A DNA stretch of 64,000 bases from Pseudorhizobium banfieldiae (GTDB lineage: Bacteria; Pseudomonadota; Alphaproteobacteria; Rhizobiales; Rhizobiaceae): NCBI RefSeq assembly GCF_000967425.1, contig NZ_FO082820.1, positions 1,860,001 to 1,924,000 of the forward strand. The letters run 5' to 3'. The notes beneath the pieces are model-generated. The model was not told the origin of the DNA, searched no databases, and saw only the letters and a program-made list of their open reading frames with translations. Positions 1 through 8,620 of the stretch are shown here, in pieces. Position 1 is the stretch's first letter. Every line of letters starts with the position of its first letter. Position numbers and translations under genes: made by a program.

Positions 1-789
1 GAGCCGCTGGTGCGCAAGAATATCATGCACCTGGTACGCGCGCAGGGCCGCCATATCGAGGCGGGACATCTCGACGAACTGACCCTGACGACCAATGGTT
101 CGCAACTCGCCCGCCACGCATCGGAACTGTACGACTGCGGCGTGCGGCGCATCAACGTATCGCTCGATACGCTAGACGCAGACAAGTTTCGGACCATCAC
201 GCGCTGGGGTGAGCTCGATCGGGTGCTGGACGGTATCGAGGCTGCGCAGAAGGCGGGGCTAAGGATCAAGCTCAACGCGGTTGCTCTCAAGGGCTTCAAC
301 GAGCACGAAATCCCGAGCATGCTGCGCTGGGCCCATGAACGCGGCATGGATCTGACAGTGATTGAGACCATGCCGATGGGCGAGATCGAGGAAGATCGTA
401 CGGACCGCTATCTGCCGCTCTCGAAGCTGCGGGCCGATCTCGAGCAGCAGTTCACGCTGAACGACATTCCGTTCAAGACCGGCGGGCCAGCGCGCTACGT
501 TGAGGTCGCGGAAACTGGCGGCCGACTGGGCTTCATCACCCCGATGACCCACAATTTCTGCGAAAGCTGCAATCGGGTCCGCCTCACCTGCACGGGCACA
601 CTCTACATGTGCCTCGGACAGAACGACGCCGCGGACCTGCGCACGGCGTTACGAGCCTCCGACGACGATGCCTATCTTTCCGCCGCTATCGACGAGGCAA
701 TCCTGCGTAAGCCTCAAGGGCACGATTTCATCATCGACCGCAACAATCGCCCGGCCGTGCCACGCCATATGAGCGTCACCGGAGGCTGA
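1..789 (+). CDS. moaA: GTP 3',8-cyclase MoaA, 3' part (5' end outside window)
   Basis: Radical-SAM enzyme of molybdenum cofactor synthesis. It converts GTP to 3',8-cyclo-GTP, which MoaC turns into cyclic pyranopterin monophosphate. The frame is open from base 1, so the gene enters from the left and the N-terminal CxxxCxxC cluster motif is missing. Visible are the barrel segment with NVSLDTLD, and the C-terminal second [4Fe-4S] site [11 protein letters not shown] followed by MCLG (Cys-x2-Cys-x13-Cys). The protein ends in the Gly-Gly dipeptide typical of MoaA, which is needed for activity in the family. About 263 residues are visible of a usual 330-350. No other moa gene lies in the window. Confidence 0.95.
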   Translation, partial: EPLVRKNIMHLVRAQGRHIEAGHLDELTLTTNGSQLARHASELYDCGVRRINVSLDTLDADKFRTITRWGELDRVLDGIEAAQKAGLRIKLNAVALKGFNEHEIPSMLRWAHERGMDLTVIETMPMGEIEEDRTDRYLPLSKLRADLEQQFTLNDIPFKTGGPARYVEVAETGGRLGFITPMTHNFCESCNRVRLTCTGTLYMCLGQNDAADLRTALRASDDDAYLSAAIDEAILRKPQGHDFIIDRNNRPAVPRHMSVTGG

Positions 790-891
790 GCCCGCAGGTA
801 CGCTTCCCTTTTGTTTCACAGTAATCTATAGCGGACACAAGAACGGGCGCGGTTACCCACGCCCAGTTGTCTCATGCAATGGTGAAGCTAC

Positions 892-1311
892 CTATTCGTC
901 GCGATAGACCTTCTCGCGGCGCTCATGGCGCTCCTGGGCCTCGATCGACAATGTCGCAATCGGACGGGCATCAAGACGCTTGAGGCCGATCGGCTCGCCG
1001 GTTTCCTCGCAGAAGCCGTAGGTGCCGTCTTCGATGCGCTGCAAGGCGGCGTCGATCTTGGAGATCAACTTTCGCTGCCGGTCGCGAGCGCGTAGTTCGA
1101 TCGCCCTGTCGGTCTCCGAAGAGGCCCGATCGGCGAGATCCGGATGGTTTGCACTTTCTTCCGCGAGATGGTCCAGCGTCTCGCGCGCCTCCCTGAGGAT
1201 GTCGTTCTTCCAGGCGATCAGCTTCGCCCTGAAATACGCCCTCTGGTTCGCATTCATGAACTCATCGTCTTCCGAGAGGACATAATTGCTAAGATCGATC
1301 TTCTCACTCAA
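892..1311 (-). CDS. dksA: DksA-type RNA polymerase secondary-channel regulator, single-cysteine form
   Basis: DksA binds the RNA polymerase secondary channel and, with ppGpp, reshapes transcription during starvation. The protein has 139 residues if started at the TTG at 1311, which has GGGAGA six bases upstream; a longer in-frame ATG at 1374 lacks family support. The coiled-coil tip motif DxxDxA is present (D58, D61, A63). The zinc-finger region is altered. The usual Cys-x2-Cys-x17-Cys-x2-Cys reads C101, T104, S122, A125, so only one of four cysteines remains and zinc binding is unlikely. Cysteine-poor DksA forms are known in alphaproteobacteria and as DksA2 of Pseudomonas. It is monocistronic and convergent with moaA. 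Confidence 0.9.
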   Translation of the reverse strand: MSEKIDLSNYVLSEDDEFMNANQRAYFRAKLIAWKNDILREARETLDHLAEESANHPDLADRASSETDRAIELRARDRQRKLISKIDAALQRIEDGTYGFCEETGEPIGLKRLDARPIATLSIEAQERHERREKVYRDE

Positions 1312-1579
1312 CGCGATTCTCCCGAAGAACATCTCAAGGCGGGCTCTATATCCCAATCGGCTACTGCGGTTCAAGCCTGTTGGGTGCTTTACGGCAATTT
1401 TTAAAACTGTCGCAATATTGGGCTAAGAGCCTAGGATTTAACCAGTTTATTCTTTGAAGCCTCGACCATCTACTCTCTCACTTGCCTCCCGCCCCACCAT
1501 TACGTTGCCGACCATGGTCATGGTTGACGTCGTTCTTCCCCACGGTTACCCATCGACTGAACCGCTCCTCAGGCCATCG

Positions 1580-2083
1580 ATGAACATGATCTCCCAGCCC
1601 CTCACCCGCGTTTATCTGCTGCGTCATGCAAGGTCTGCCTGGGCGCAGCCCGGTGAACGGGATTTCGACAGGCCGCTGGACGACGAGGGCTATGCGGAAG
1701 CCGAAATCGTGGCGGAGAAGGCCCTGGATCGGGGCTACAGGCCCGCGCGGGTTATCAGTTCAACCGCCCTGCGCTGCCGTCAGACCGCTGAAGCGATACG
1801 ACGTGCCCTCGATCAGGACCTGGAATTGGTGTTCATCGACGAACTCTACAACGCCCCGCTCGATGTCTATCTCGAAATTATCGCGTCTTCGACCGAAGCC
1901 GAATCCATGATGTTCATCGGTCACAACCCGACGATTGAGGAGGTATTTGAGAAGCTCGCTGGTGCCGATACCACCGCGGCCGCGATCCCGACCGGCTACC
2001 CGACGGCCGGGCTTGCCGTACTCGAACGCCCCGCGGCCTCTCATGAGCGCCACTGGACCCTGACGGACTTCCTGACCGCCTGA
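1580..2083 (+). CDS. SixA-type histidine phosphatase family protein
   Basis: Member of the histidine phosphatase (phosphoglycerate-mutase-like) superfamily, closest in size and layout to SixA phosphohistidine phosphatases. The catalytic RH motif is at the start (LLRHARSAW), followed by DRPLDDEGYAEA, the second arginine block SSTALRCRQTAEAI, and the late GHNPTIEEV motif carrying the second catalytic histidine. About 167 residues from the ATG at 1580; another ATG lies two codons on. The open frame extends upstream to 1454, but the extra residues are low-complexity and unlike the family. The substrate cannot be read from sequence. SixA acts on phosphotransfer (Hpt) domains in E. coli, and a lone Hpt protein is encoded at 8252-8620. 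Confidence 0.8.
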   Translation: MNMISQPLTRVYLLRHARSAWAQPGERDFDRPLDDEGYAEAEIVAEKALDRGYRPARVISSTALRCRQTAEAIRRALDQDLELVFIDELYNAPLDVYLEIIASSTEAESMMFIGHNPTIEEVFEKLAGADTTAAAIPTGYPTAGLAVLERPAASHERHWTLTDFLTA

Positions 2084-2148
2084 CACAGGAGCCTGCTTTC
2101 ATCCCCGGCATCAGGCGCCTATATAGGCGAAAACAAGGGGATGTGATT

Positions 2149-3618
2149 TTGCCGCCTTCGCTGACCAGCCTCACTGACGACGCACGAATCGCTCTGGACA
2201 ATCTCGGAGACAGGGCCTCTTCCCTGGTGAACCCTTCGATCCGACTCGGCGTCACTGGCCTCTCGCGGGCCGGCAAGACCGTCTTCATCTCCTCGCTGGT
2301 CCACAATCTTCTAAATGGTGGGCCGTTGCCCCTGTTCGAGCCCGTCCGCTCCGGCCGCGTCTCGCGCGTGCGGCTGGAGCCGCAACCAGACGACGCAATC
2401 CCTCGCTTCCAGTATGAGGATCACATACAGGCACTTGTCAGGGAGAGGGTATGGCCGGACTCGACGCGCGCCATTTCCGAACTGCGCATCACCCTGGATT
2501 ACCAGAGCGCCAGCGGGTGGAGCCGGATGTTCTCGCGCGGCCGCCTCTCCCTCGACATCGTAGACTATCCGGGCGAGTGGCTGCTTGACCTGCCGCTTCT
2601 CGCTCAGGATTACCGCACATTCAGCACCAACACGGTCAGCCTGGCACGGAGCGGCGTCCGCGCGGAGCTTTCCAGAGAGTGGCTCGCCCTGGCGGAAAGC
2701 GTCGACGCGGAGGCACCCGGCGACGAGATGGCTGCGCGCCGTCTCTCCGAAGCCTTCGCTGCCTACCTGAAGGCCTGCAAATCAGACGAGCGATCGCTTT
2801 CGACCTTGCCGCCCGGCCGGTTCCTGATGCCCGGGGATCTCGACGGTTCACCTGCCCTCACCTTCTCGCCGCTGCCCCATGTCCCGGAAGAGCGCGCACC
2901 GAAGGGTTCGCTTCGGGCGATGATGGAACGGCGTTTTGAGGCCTACAAATCGGTCGTCGTGAAGCCCTTCTTCAGAGAGCACTTTGCGCGGCTTGACCGG
3001 CAGATCGTGCTGATCGACGCGCTGCAGGCGATCAACCGTGGCGAGGAGGCGGTCCACGATCTCGAACGGGCGCTTGGCGATGTCCTTGCCTGCTTTCGTC
3101 CGGGGACCAACAGCTTGCTGTCGTCACTCCTCGGCCGGCGGATCGACAAGGTGCTTGTCGCTGCCACCAAGGCCGACCACCTCCATCACGAAAGCCATGA
3201 CCGGCTGGAGCGCATCACCGCTCGCCTGGTTGATCGCGCGATTAGGCGAATCGGCATGGCGGGAGCCGGAATCGAGGTTATGGCCATCGCGTCGGTGCGG
3301 GCCACGCGCGAGGCGACGGTCACCGAGGGGGGACACGTTCTCCCGGTCATCGTCGGCACGCCAATGGCGGGCGAAACGATCGGATCCGAGATGTTCGACG
3401 GTCTCCGCAAGACCGCCGTCTTCCCCGGCGATCTGCCCGTCAGCCCCGACGTTCTCTTCAGAGGGCCCGACGGCGGCCAGCCGGAGTTTCCGGAGATCAA
3501 CTTCGTCCGCTTCCGCCCTCCCGCACTGGAGGAGACGAGCGGCGGCCTCAAGCTGTCCGTGCCGCATATCCGCCTCGACCGCGCGCTGCAGTTTCTCCTG
3601 GGGGATCGACTCGCATGA
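2149..3618 (+). CDS. ycjX: YcjX family P-loop NTPase (DUF463)
   Basis: Predicted GTPase-like stress protein of the YcjX family. The P-loop is GVTGLSRAGKT near residues 34-44. The family hallmark DYPGEWLLDLPLL follows, and a VAATKADHLHH segment resembles the NKxD specificity motif. About 490 residues, as usual for the family. I chose the TTG at 2149 because AAGGGG lies eight bases upstream; a GTG at 2143 is in frame but sits too close to that ribosome site. The stop overlaps the start of the next gene by four bases (ATGA), so the two are translationally coupled, as ycjX-ycjF is in enterobacteria. The cellular role is not established. Confidence 0.9.
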   Translation: MPPSLTSLTDDARIALDNLGDRASSLVNPSIRLGVTGLSRAGKTVFISSLVHNLLNGGPLPLFEPVRSGRVSRVRLEPQPDDAIPRFQYEDHIQALVRERVWPDSTRAISELRITLDYQSASGWSRMFSRGRLSLDIVDYPGEWLLDLPLLAQDYRTFSTNTVSLARSGVRAELSREWLALAESVDAEAPGDEMAARRLSEAFAAYLKACKSDERSLSTLPPGRFLMPGDLDGSPALTFSPLPHVPEERAPKGSLRAMMERRFEAYKSVVVKPFFREHFARLDRQIVLIDALQAINRGEEAVHDLERALGDVLACFRPGTNSLLSSLLGRRIDKVLVAATKADHLHHESHDRLERITARLVDRAIRRIGMAGAGIEVMAIASVRATREATVTEGGHVLPVIVGTPMAGETIGSEMFDGLRKTAVFPGDLPVSPDVLFRGPDGGQPEFPEINFVRFRPPALEETSGGLKLSVPHIRLDRALQFLLGDRLA

Positions 3619-4694
3619 CGACATCGGACCGCAACGGACGCCGCCCCGGCGCCTTTCGCATGGAGGACGGGGAGGAAGGACACCGTCCCACCCCTGCCCT
3701 GCGCAGGTCGCCGCGAAGTTTCGAGGAAAACGTTCTCCTGACGTCGGAGGTGGACGATCCCTTCATGATGCCGCCCGAACTTGCGGATCGGGACGTTCCC
3801 GTCGCAGAACCGAAGACACGCAGGCGCTTTTCCTTCGCCAATGTCGCACTTGCCGCGTTCGGCACTTTTCTTTCACTGGCCTTCGGCCTCTGGGCAGACA
3901 GCGTCGTACGGAACCTCTTCGCTCGTTCGGACTGGCTTGGTTACGCGGCCCTCTCAGCCCTGGCGATCGGGCTGTTGGCGGTTGCGGTCGTTGTGGGCCG
4001 GGAGATCTACGGCCTCATGCGTCTTTCGGCAGTCCAGACACTGAAGGTCGAGGCCGAGGAAGCCGCAACTGCACCCCTTCCCGGCCCGGCCAGGGCCGTA
4101 GTGGCAACTCTCGCCCGCCTCCTTTCGCACCGGGCGGAGACGGCCAAGGGACGGGCCGTCCTGGAAGCGACAAAGGACGAGATCATCGACGGACCGCAGA
4201 TGATCGAACTCGCTGAACGCGAACTACTCGCGCCGCTCGACAGGCGCGCGCGGGCGCTCATCCTCAATGCCTCCAAGCGGGTCTCGATCGTGACCGCCGT
4301 CAGCCCTCGCGCCATCGTCGATCTTGCCTATGTCGTCTTCGAGGTGTCGCGGCTGGTGCGTGCCATGGCGGAGTTGTACGGCGGCAGGCCAGGAACGCTC
4401 GGCCTCTTTCGCCTCTTGCGTGATGTCGTGGCGCACCTGGCGGTCACCGGCTCGATTGCGGTGGGCGATGGTCTGGCACAGCAGGTGCTGGGTCACGGCG
4501 TCGCCGCAAGGCTCTCAAAGCGTCTAGGCGAAGGGGTGATAAACGGGCTCCTCACCGCGCGCATCGGCATTGCCGCAATGGACCTCTGCCGACCGCTGCC
4601 GTTTCGCGCGCTGAAGCGCCCGGGAGTCGGCGACTTCTTCGGTGATCTGGCGCAATTCGGCCGAGACGACGATACCCGCGACACACCGCGATAG
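3615..4694 (+). CDS. YcjF/TIGR01620-type membrane protein (DUF697)
   Basis: Membrane partner of the YcjX NTPase encoded just upstream, in a four-base ATGA overlap. The 359-residue protein has a charged N-terminal tail (about 70 residues, with a RRSPRSFEENVLL-type motif). Two transmembrane segments follow near residues 75-97 and 105-128. The C-terminal DUF697 region is rich in small hydrophobic residues (LNASKRVSIVTAVSPRAIVDLAYVV, then LAVTGSIAVGDGLAQQVLGHG). This is the usual TIGR01620 organisation. No enzymatic residues can be pointed to. Context suggests that the pair forms a membrane-linked complex; its function is unknown. Confidence 0.85.
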   Translation: MTTSDRNGRRPGAFRMEDGEEGHRPTPALRRSPRSFEENVLLTSEVDDPFMMPPELADRDVPVAEPKTRRRFSFANVALAAFGTFLSLAFGLWADSVVRNLFARSDWLGYAALSALAIGLLAVAVVVGREIYGLMRLSAVQTLKVEAEEAATAPLPGPARAVVATLARLLSHRAETAKGRAVLEATKDEIIDGPQMIELAERELLAPLDRRARALILNASKRVSIVTAVSPRAIVDLAYVVFEVSRLVRAMAELYGGRPGTLGLFRLLRDVVAHLAVTGSIAVGDGLAQQVLGHGVAARLSKRLGEGVINGLLTARIGIAAMDLCRPLPFRALKRPGVGDFFGDLAQFGRDDDTRDTPR

Positions 4695-4786
4695 TCGTTC
4701 CGGAACGTCGCGGATACCACTCATTAACCAATCCGAAGCTATGGTGAACGCTCGAAAACGAGCTGGCACTCGCCTAGGAAAGCACC

Positions 4787-5335
4787 ATGTATCTGCGCAT
4801 CTTTTCCGTGATCGGCGGCCTCGCTGCCGCCTTCGTCGCCGACTCCGCCATGGCGCCCGATGCGTCAGCCGCACCGCGGGACAAGGCATTCTTCCAGTCC
4901 GTCGCCGGCACCTGGAAGGGTCCGGGCGAGATCGTCGCTGGCAAGTACAAAGGCACCAAGTTCAACTGCAGCCTGACGGGACAATCGGTTTCCAGCACTG
5001 AAGCCGGCATCAAGCTTGACGGCACGTGCCGGGTTGGCGTCTTTAAGCAGCCCATGTCTGCCGTGATCACGCAGAACGGCAAGGGTTACAAGGGCCAGTT
5101 CCTGGATGGCGCCGACGGCAAGGGCCTCGATATCGTCTCGGGTGCCGTGAACGGCGACAAGGTCGTGGTCGGAATCAACCGCGCCCAGTTGAACGGGGCC
5201 ATGGTTGCAAGCCTGCGAGACCCCAACACCATGAACATCACGATCTCGGTCAAGGTGGAAGATCAGATGATCCCGGTCATCGGGCTGACTCTCGACCGCG
5301 ACCTCGATTCGATCGCAGTGGGCTCGATCGACTAG
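4787..5335 (+). CDS. Secreted hypothetical protein, predicted beta-rich
   Basis: 182-residue protein not assigned to a family by eye. It starts with a likely signal peptide (hydrophobic stretch VIGGLAAAFVADSAMA, probable Ala-x-Ala cleavage near DASA-APRDK), so it should be periplasmic or exported. The mature part has alternating polar and hydrophobic residues and many glycines (GTWKGPGEIVAGKYKG, FNCSLTGQ), suggesting a small beta-barrel or beta-sandwich. Two cysteines (FNCSL and GTCRVG) could form a disulfide. AGGA precedes the ATG at a normal distance. It converges on folK, and the two stop regions overlap by four bases. Confidence 0.7.
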   Translation: MYLRIFSVIGGLAAAFVADSAMAPDASAAPRDKAFFQSVAGTWKGPGEIVAGKYKGTKFNCSLTGQSVSSTEAGIKLDGTCRVGVFKQPMSAVITQNGKGYKGQFLDGADGKGLDIVSGAVNGDKVVVGINRAQLNGAMVASLRDPNTMNITISVKVEDQMIPVIGLTLDRDLDSIAVGSID

Positions 5336-5835
5336 CGTTCGCGCCACCAGTTCTGGTTTTCGCTCGCGGGATGGATGCCGCTACTATCCGTCCTGCGAAG
5401 CCATTGCGATAGGCTCTGGCCGGACACCACCATTTGCGGCGCAATTTCTGCGAGTGGCACGAGGACGAAAGCACGTTCCACCATCCGAGGATGCGGAAGC
5501 GCCAGCCTTTCGGTTTCCATTTCGCGGTTACCGAAGGTGAGGATGTCGATGTCGATCGTCCTCGGTCCCCAACGCTCGACCCGTTCCCTCTTCATGCTGC
5601 GTTCCACCGACAGGCAGACATCCAGAAGCGCCTCTGGACCCAACGATGTCTCCACCAGAGCGCAACAGTTCAGGAAATCCGCCTGGTCGGTCTTGCCCCA
5701 TGGCGGGGTCTTGTAAAGCCGCGATACGGCTGACACTGCGCAGTCGTCGCGCCCATTGAGCCCCCGCAAGGCCTCCCCCATCGCAGCTTGCGGATCCCCG
5801 ATATTTCCCCCAAGGCCCAGCGCCGCTGTGATCAT
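5332..5835 (-). CDS. folK: 2-amino-4-hydroxy-6-hydroxymethyldihydropteridine diphosphokinase
   Basis: HPPK transfers pyrophosphate from ATP to 6-hydroxymethyl-7,8-dihydropterin, giving the substrate of dihydropteroate synthase in folate synthesis. 167 residues. Recognisable are the N-terminal LGLGGNIGDP, the SRLYKTPPWGKTDQADFLN segment, and the signature RWGPRTIDIDIL that binds Mg-ATP, followed by LPHPRMVERAFVLVPLAEI. It is the last gene of the minus-strand operon folP-folB-folK, seven bases after folB. Confidence 0.97.
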   Translation of the reverse strand: MITAALGLGGNIGDPQAAMGEALRGLNGRDDCAVSAVSRLYKTPPWGKTDQADFLNCCALVETSLGPEALLDVCLSVERSMKRERVERWGPRTIDIDILTFGNREMETERLALPHPRMVERAFVLVPLAEIAPQMVVSGQSLSQWLRRTDSSGIHPASENQNWWRER

Positions 5836-5842
5836 GACCTTG

Positions 5843-6208
5843 TCAGCGCCTATGCACGACGCGCACTTCCGCGTGATCCAGCACCCCCTGAATCGGCGCG
5901 CTCGGCTTGCGCACCGTTATGGCGGCCCCGCGGATCTGCGGAAAATGCTGGCAGAGCGCCACGGCAATGTCCATGGCGAGCGTCTCGATCAGCCGTCGCT
6001 GGCTGCCCGTGACGATCTCCTCGATGAGGGTGAAGGCGACACCGTAGTCAACAGTGTCCTCCACGCGATCGGTGGTCAGAACGTCGCCCGCTTCCACCTC
6101 CAGTTCCGCATCGATGAAAAACCGCTGCCCCAGACGGTTCTCTTCCGCGTGGACACCGTGACGAGCGAAGAAGGCGCAATTCTTGAGGGTGATCGTGTAG
6201 GTACTCAC
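5843..6208 (-). CDS. folB: Dihydroneopterin aldolase
   Basis: FolB cleaves 7,8-dihydroneopterin to 6-hydroxymethyl-7,8-dihydropterin and glycolaldehyde. 121 residues, the standard length. Visible family blocks are FFARHGVHAEENRLGQRFFIDAEL at the N-terminus, DTVDYGVAFTLIEEIV in the middle (substrate-binding YG), ETLAMDIAVAL, and the C-terminal VRKPSAPIQG with the catalytic lysine. Its ATG overlaps the folP stop by four bases, so the two are translationally coupled. Confidence 0.97.
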   Translation of the reverse strand: MSTYTITLKNCAFFARHGVHAEENRLGQRFFIDAELEVEAGDVLTTDRVEDTVDYGVAFTLIEEIVTGSQRRLIETLAMDIAVALCQHFPQIRGAAITVRKPSAPIQGVLDHAEVRVVHRR

Positions 6209-7101
6209 TGTAGCGTCTCCTCTGCGTGAACACGGATCAGCGCGTCCGCGATACCGAGCGCGTCGCGGTTGGCGGCAACATTATGGACGCGAAAGATCGC
6301 GGCGCCGGCGAGCCGCAGGATTGCCGTCGTCGCAGCCGTCCCGATGTCACGGTCTGCAGCAATTTCCCGACCGGTGGCCGCGCCTATGAAGCGTTTGCGG
6401 GACGCACCGACAAGCCAGGGGAAGCCGATCTCGGTCAATTCAGCAAACCGAGCCACGATCTGGAGATTGTGGTCGGAATCCTTGGCGAAGCCGAAACCCG
6501 GATCGAGCACGATGGCCTCGGACGCCACGCCGGCCGCCTCGGCGATGGCGAGCGAAACCTTGAAGAAGGCGTGCTGGTCGGCGATCACATCGTCGATGAT
6601 CTCGCCTTCCCGGCCGCGACCAGTATGCATGATGCAGAGCCCGGCGCCTGTCGCGGCCGCAACGGAGGCGATCGCTGGCTCCCGCTGCAGGCCGTGGACA
6701 TCATTGATGATGTGGGCACCCGCTGCCATCGCCAGACGGGCCGTCTCGGCGCGATACGTGTCCACGGATATCAGTGCGTCGGTCTCCCGTATCAGCCGCT
6801 CGATCACCGGAAGCACCCGATCCTGTTCTTCCGCGACGCTGACCGGCGCTCCGCCGGGCCGGGTGGATTCGCCGCCGACATCGAGGATCGCCGCCCCTTC
6901 GCGAACGCAGGCAAGGCCATGGGCGACCGCAAGCTCGAGACTGCGGTGCAATCCGCCGTCCGAAAATGAATCTGGCGTGACGTTGATGATGGCCATGATA
7001 TGGCCGCTGTTGGCCAGTTCAAGATGACGACCACGGCCGACCCGCCAGATTTTCGGGACGGGGATGTTCGGCTTGGCGTCATCGGTGCGGGAGTAACGCA
7101 A
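6205..7101 (-). CDS. folP: Dihydropteroate synthase
   Basis: FolP condenses 6-hydroxymethyl-dihydropterin pyrophosphate with p-aminobenzoate; it is the sulfonamide target. A TIM barrel is indicated by MAIINVTPDSFSDGG, DVGGESTRPG, IINDVHG, DPGFGFAKD and GASRKRF, all DHPS signatures. The start is uncertain. I chose the TTG at 7101 (AGAGG nine bases upstream), which gives 298 residues. Another TTG at 7161 would add 20 residues and run into the start region of the divergent gene. First gene of the folPBK operon. The upstream shared region is very short, so folP and the divergent DUF922 gene must have closely packed promoters. Confidence 0.93.
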   Translation of the reverse strand: MRYSRTDDAKPNIPVPKIWRVGRGRHLELANSGHIMAIINVTPDSFSDGGLHRSLELAVAHGLACVREGAAILDVGGESTRPGGAPVSVAEEQDRVLPVIERLIRETDALISVDTYRAETARLAMAAGAHIINDVHGLQREPAIASVAAATGAGLCIMHTGRGREGEIIDDVIADQHAFFKVSLAIAEAAGVASEAIVLDPGFGFAKDSDHNLQIVARFAELTEIGFPWLVGASRKRFIGAATGREIAADRDIGTAATTAILRLAGAAIFRVHNVAANRDALGIADALIRVHAEETLQ

Positions 7102-7178
7102 ATTTTTCTGCCTCTGTGTTGCGCTGCCGAGGGCTATGCCCCAAGCTCCCTTCAAGTTCAATGTCCGCAGGCTCCAGA

Positions 7179-7799
7179 ATGTCGATGATTCCTTGTTTCC
7201 GTTGTGTCGCCGGCGGTCTGGTTGCCATGTGCATGCTCTCCTCCAACGCCTCGGCGGAGCCTCTGATCAGCAAGACTTACGGCTATTTCTCGATCGGCGG
7301 GAAAACTGCCGAGGCACTGGATCGTGAGCTCGAAAGGCGTGGACCGGTAACCAATGCCACCGGGCATCGCCATCCGGGAGCGACGGAGATCAAGTTTGGT
7401 GGGGAGGTCACCTATCTCGAGCGCGGCAAGCAGTGTTCAGTGGGCAACGTGAAGGTCACGTTGAAGACAAACCTCATCCTGCCTCGCTGGAAGAACCGCC
7501 GCACCGCCGACAAGAACCTGCGCTTCATCTGGGACACGCTGTCGGCAGACATCAAGCGACACGAGGAGCGACATGCGGAGATAGCCCGCACGTATGCGCG
7601 AACCCTTGAAAGGGATCTGCACGCCCTCCGTTCCGCCAGCAGTTGCCCGGAACTGGAGAAAAAGGTCGGCGCGGTAACGAAGCGCGTTCTCGAAGCCCAT
7701 GATCGCGACCAGATGCGGTTCGATCGGATCGAGTCAAAGAACTTCGACAACCGGATGATGCGTCTGCTGAAGTACCGGATGGGACAGAACGACGGGTGA
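7179..7799 (+). CDS. Secreted DUF922 domain protein (zincin-like HExxH-type motif)
   Basis: Predicted exported protein of about 206 residues. The signal peptide (IPCFRCVAGGLVAMCMLSSNASA) is followed by the DUF922 fold: TYGYFSIGGKTAEALDRELERRGPV, then a motif HEERH with downstream charged helices. DUF922 proteins are described as predicted Zn-dependent metalloprotease-like proteins, but the activity is unproven. I used the ATG at 7179, which puts the signal peptide at the N-terminus; ATGs at 7161 and 7185 are also in frame. It faces folP. A second family member sits at 24153-24833, with HERVH at the same place. Confidence 0.8.
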   Translation: MSMIPCFRCVAGGLVAMCMLSSNASAEPLISKTYGYFSIGGKTAEALDRELERRGPVTNATGHRHPGATEIKFGGEVTYLERGKQCSVGNVKVTLKTNLILPRWKNRRTADKNLRFIWDTLSADIKRHEERHAEIARTYARTLERDLHALRSASSCPELEKKVGAVTKRVLEAHDRDQMRFDRIESKNFDNRMMRLLKYRMGQNDG

Positions 7800-7820
7800 G
7801 CCGGAGCTGGCTCCGAAGCG

Positions 7821-8141
7821 TCAGCCTTGCCTCTCAGGCACCTGGACAACCAGCCCTTCGAGCGCATCGGTCATCTTGATCTGACAGGAAAGGCGGGAGG
7901 TCGGCCGCACATCGTGGGCGAAGTCGAGCATATCCTCTTCCATGGCCGAGGGCGCGCCTACGGCTTCAGCCCATGCATCGTCGACATAGACGTGACAAGT
8001 AGCGCAGGCACAGGCGCCGCCGCATTCGGCTTCGATGCCGGGCACAGAGTTGCGGACGGCATTCTCCATCACCGTCGATCCGTTGCTCGCATCTATATCG
8101 AAGCGCGTTCCGTCGAAGGCGACGATGGTCAGTTTCGTCAT
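7821..8141 (-). CDS. Adrenodoxin-type [2Fe-2S] ferredoxin
   Basis: 106-residue electron carrier. Cluster ligands are C40, C46 and C49 (Cys-x5-Cys-x2-Cys in [15 protein letters not shown]) and C86 (RLSCQI), the spacing of adrenodoxin/putidaredoxin-type ferredoxins. An additional cysteine, C44, lies inside the loop. The C-terminal motif [12 protein letters not shown] is typical. Such ferredoxins serve cytochrome P450s, Rieske oxygenases or Fe-S assembly; no partner is adjacent, so its partner is unknown. Monocistronic, convergent with the DUF922 gene. Confidence 0.93.
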   Translation of the reverse strand: MTKLTIVAFDGTRFDIDASNGSTVMENAVRNSVPGIEAECGGACACATCHVYVDDAWAEAVGAPSAMEEDMLDFAHDVRPTSRLSCQIKMTDALEGLVVQVPERQG

Positions 8142-8251
8142 GATCAGGAAATCCGTATGAACAGTCTCGATGAACGGGTCTGCTCATCGAGCAGTTCCGC
8201 CGGGCCGTCAACATAGGTTTGCATGCCCGGCGTCGCAATGGCGGGTTGGGT

Positions 8252-8620
8252 TTATCGGCAAAGCTTGAGAATGAAGTTTTCCGTTTCGACGATGGCTGTG
8301 GCAATCTTTGCCATCGATGTCGCCTCGGCTCCCTTTTCCTCGATCCTCATCGCCAGGTCGGCGACGGTGAACGCGCCGACCGAGGATGCCGCTCCCTTCA
8401 GCCGATGAGCGGCAGCAATGATGGCGGAGCTTTCTCCGCTGCTCATCTCCAGCATGGCCTTCCGCGCCTGCCGTGCGAAAATCTGCAGGATCTCCACCTC
8501 GAGGGTCTTGTCTCCCATCGTCTGTCGAGCGAGATGCACGAGGTCTATCGGGCGGGACTGGGATGGGGAGAGCGCGCGCTGGGTCGCAGGGGCTTCGAAT
8601 GCAATTGCTGTTGCGGCCAT
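8252..8620 (-). CDS. Stand-alone Hpt (histidine phosphotransfer) domain protein
   Basis: 122-residue single-domain protein with the Hpt signature AAAHRLKGAASSVGA. H72 is the predicted phosphoacceptor, followed by the VADLAMRIEEKG helix. It would relay phosphate between a hybrid kinase and a response regulator in a multistep phosphorelay. About 25 N-terminal residues are low complexity. No kinase or receiver is encoded nearby. It is divergent from the GPR-type gene at 9080, with a 459-base gap, and the SixA-like protein at 1580-2083 could act on it by analogy with E. coli. Both links are inference. Confidence 0.88.
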   Translation of the reverse strand: MAATAIAFEAPATQRALSPSQSRPIDLVHLARQTMGDKTLEVEILQIFARQARKAMLEMSSGESSAIIAAAHRLKGAASSVGAFTVADLAMRIEEKGAEATSMAKIATAIVETENFILKLCR

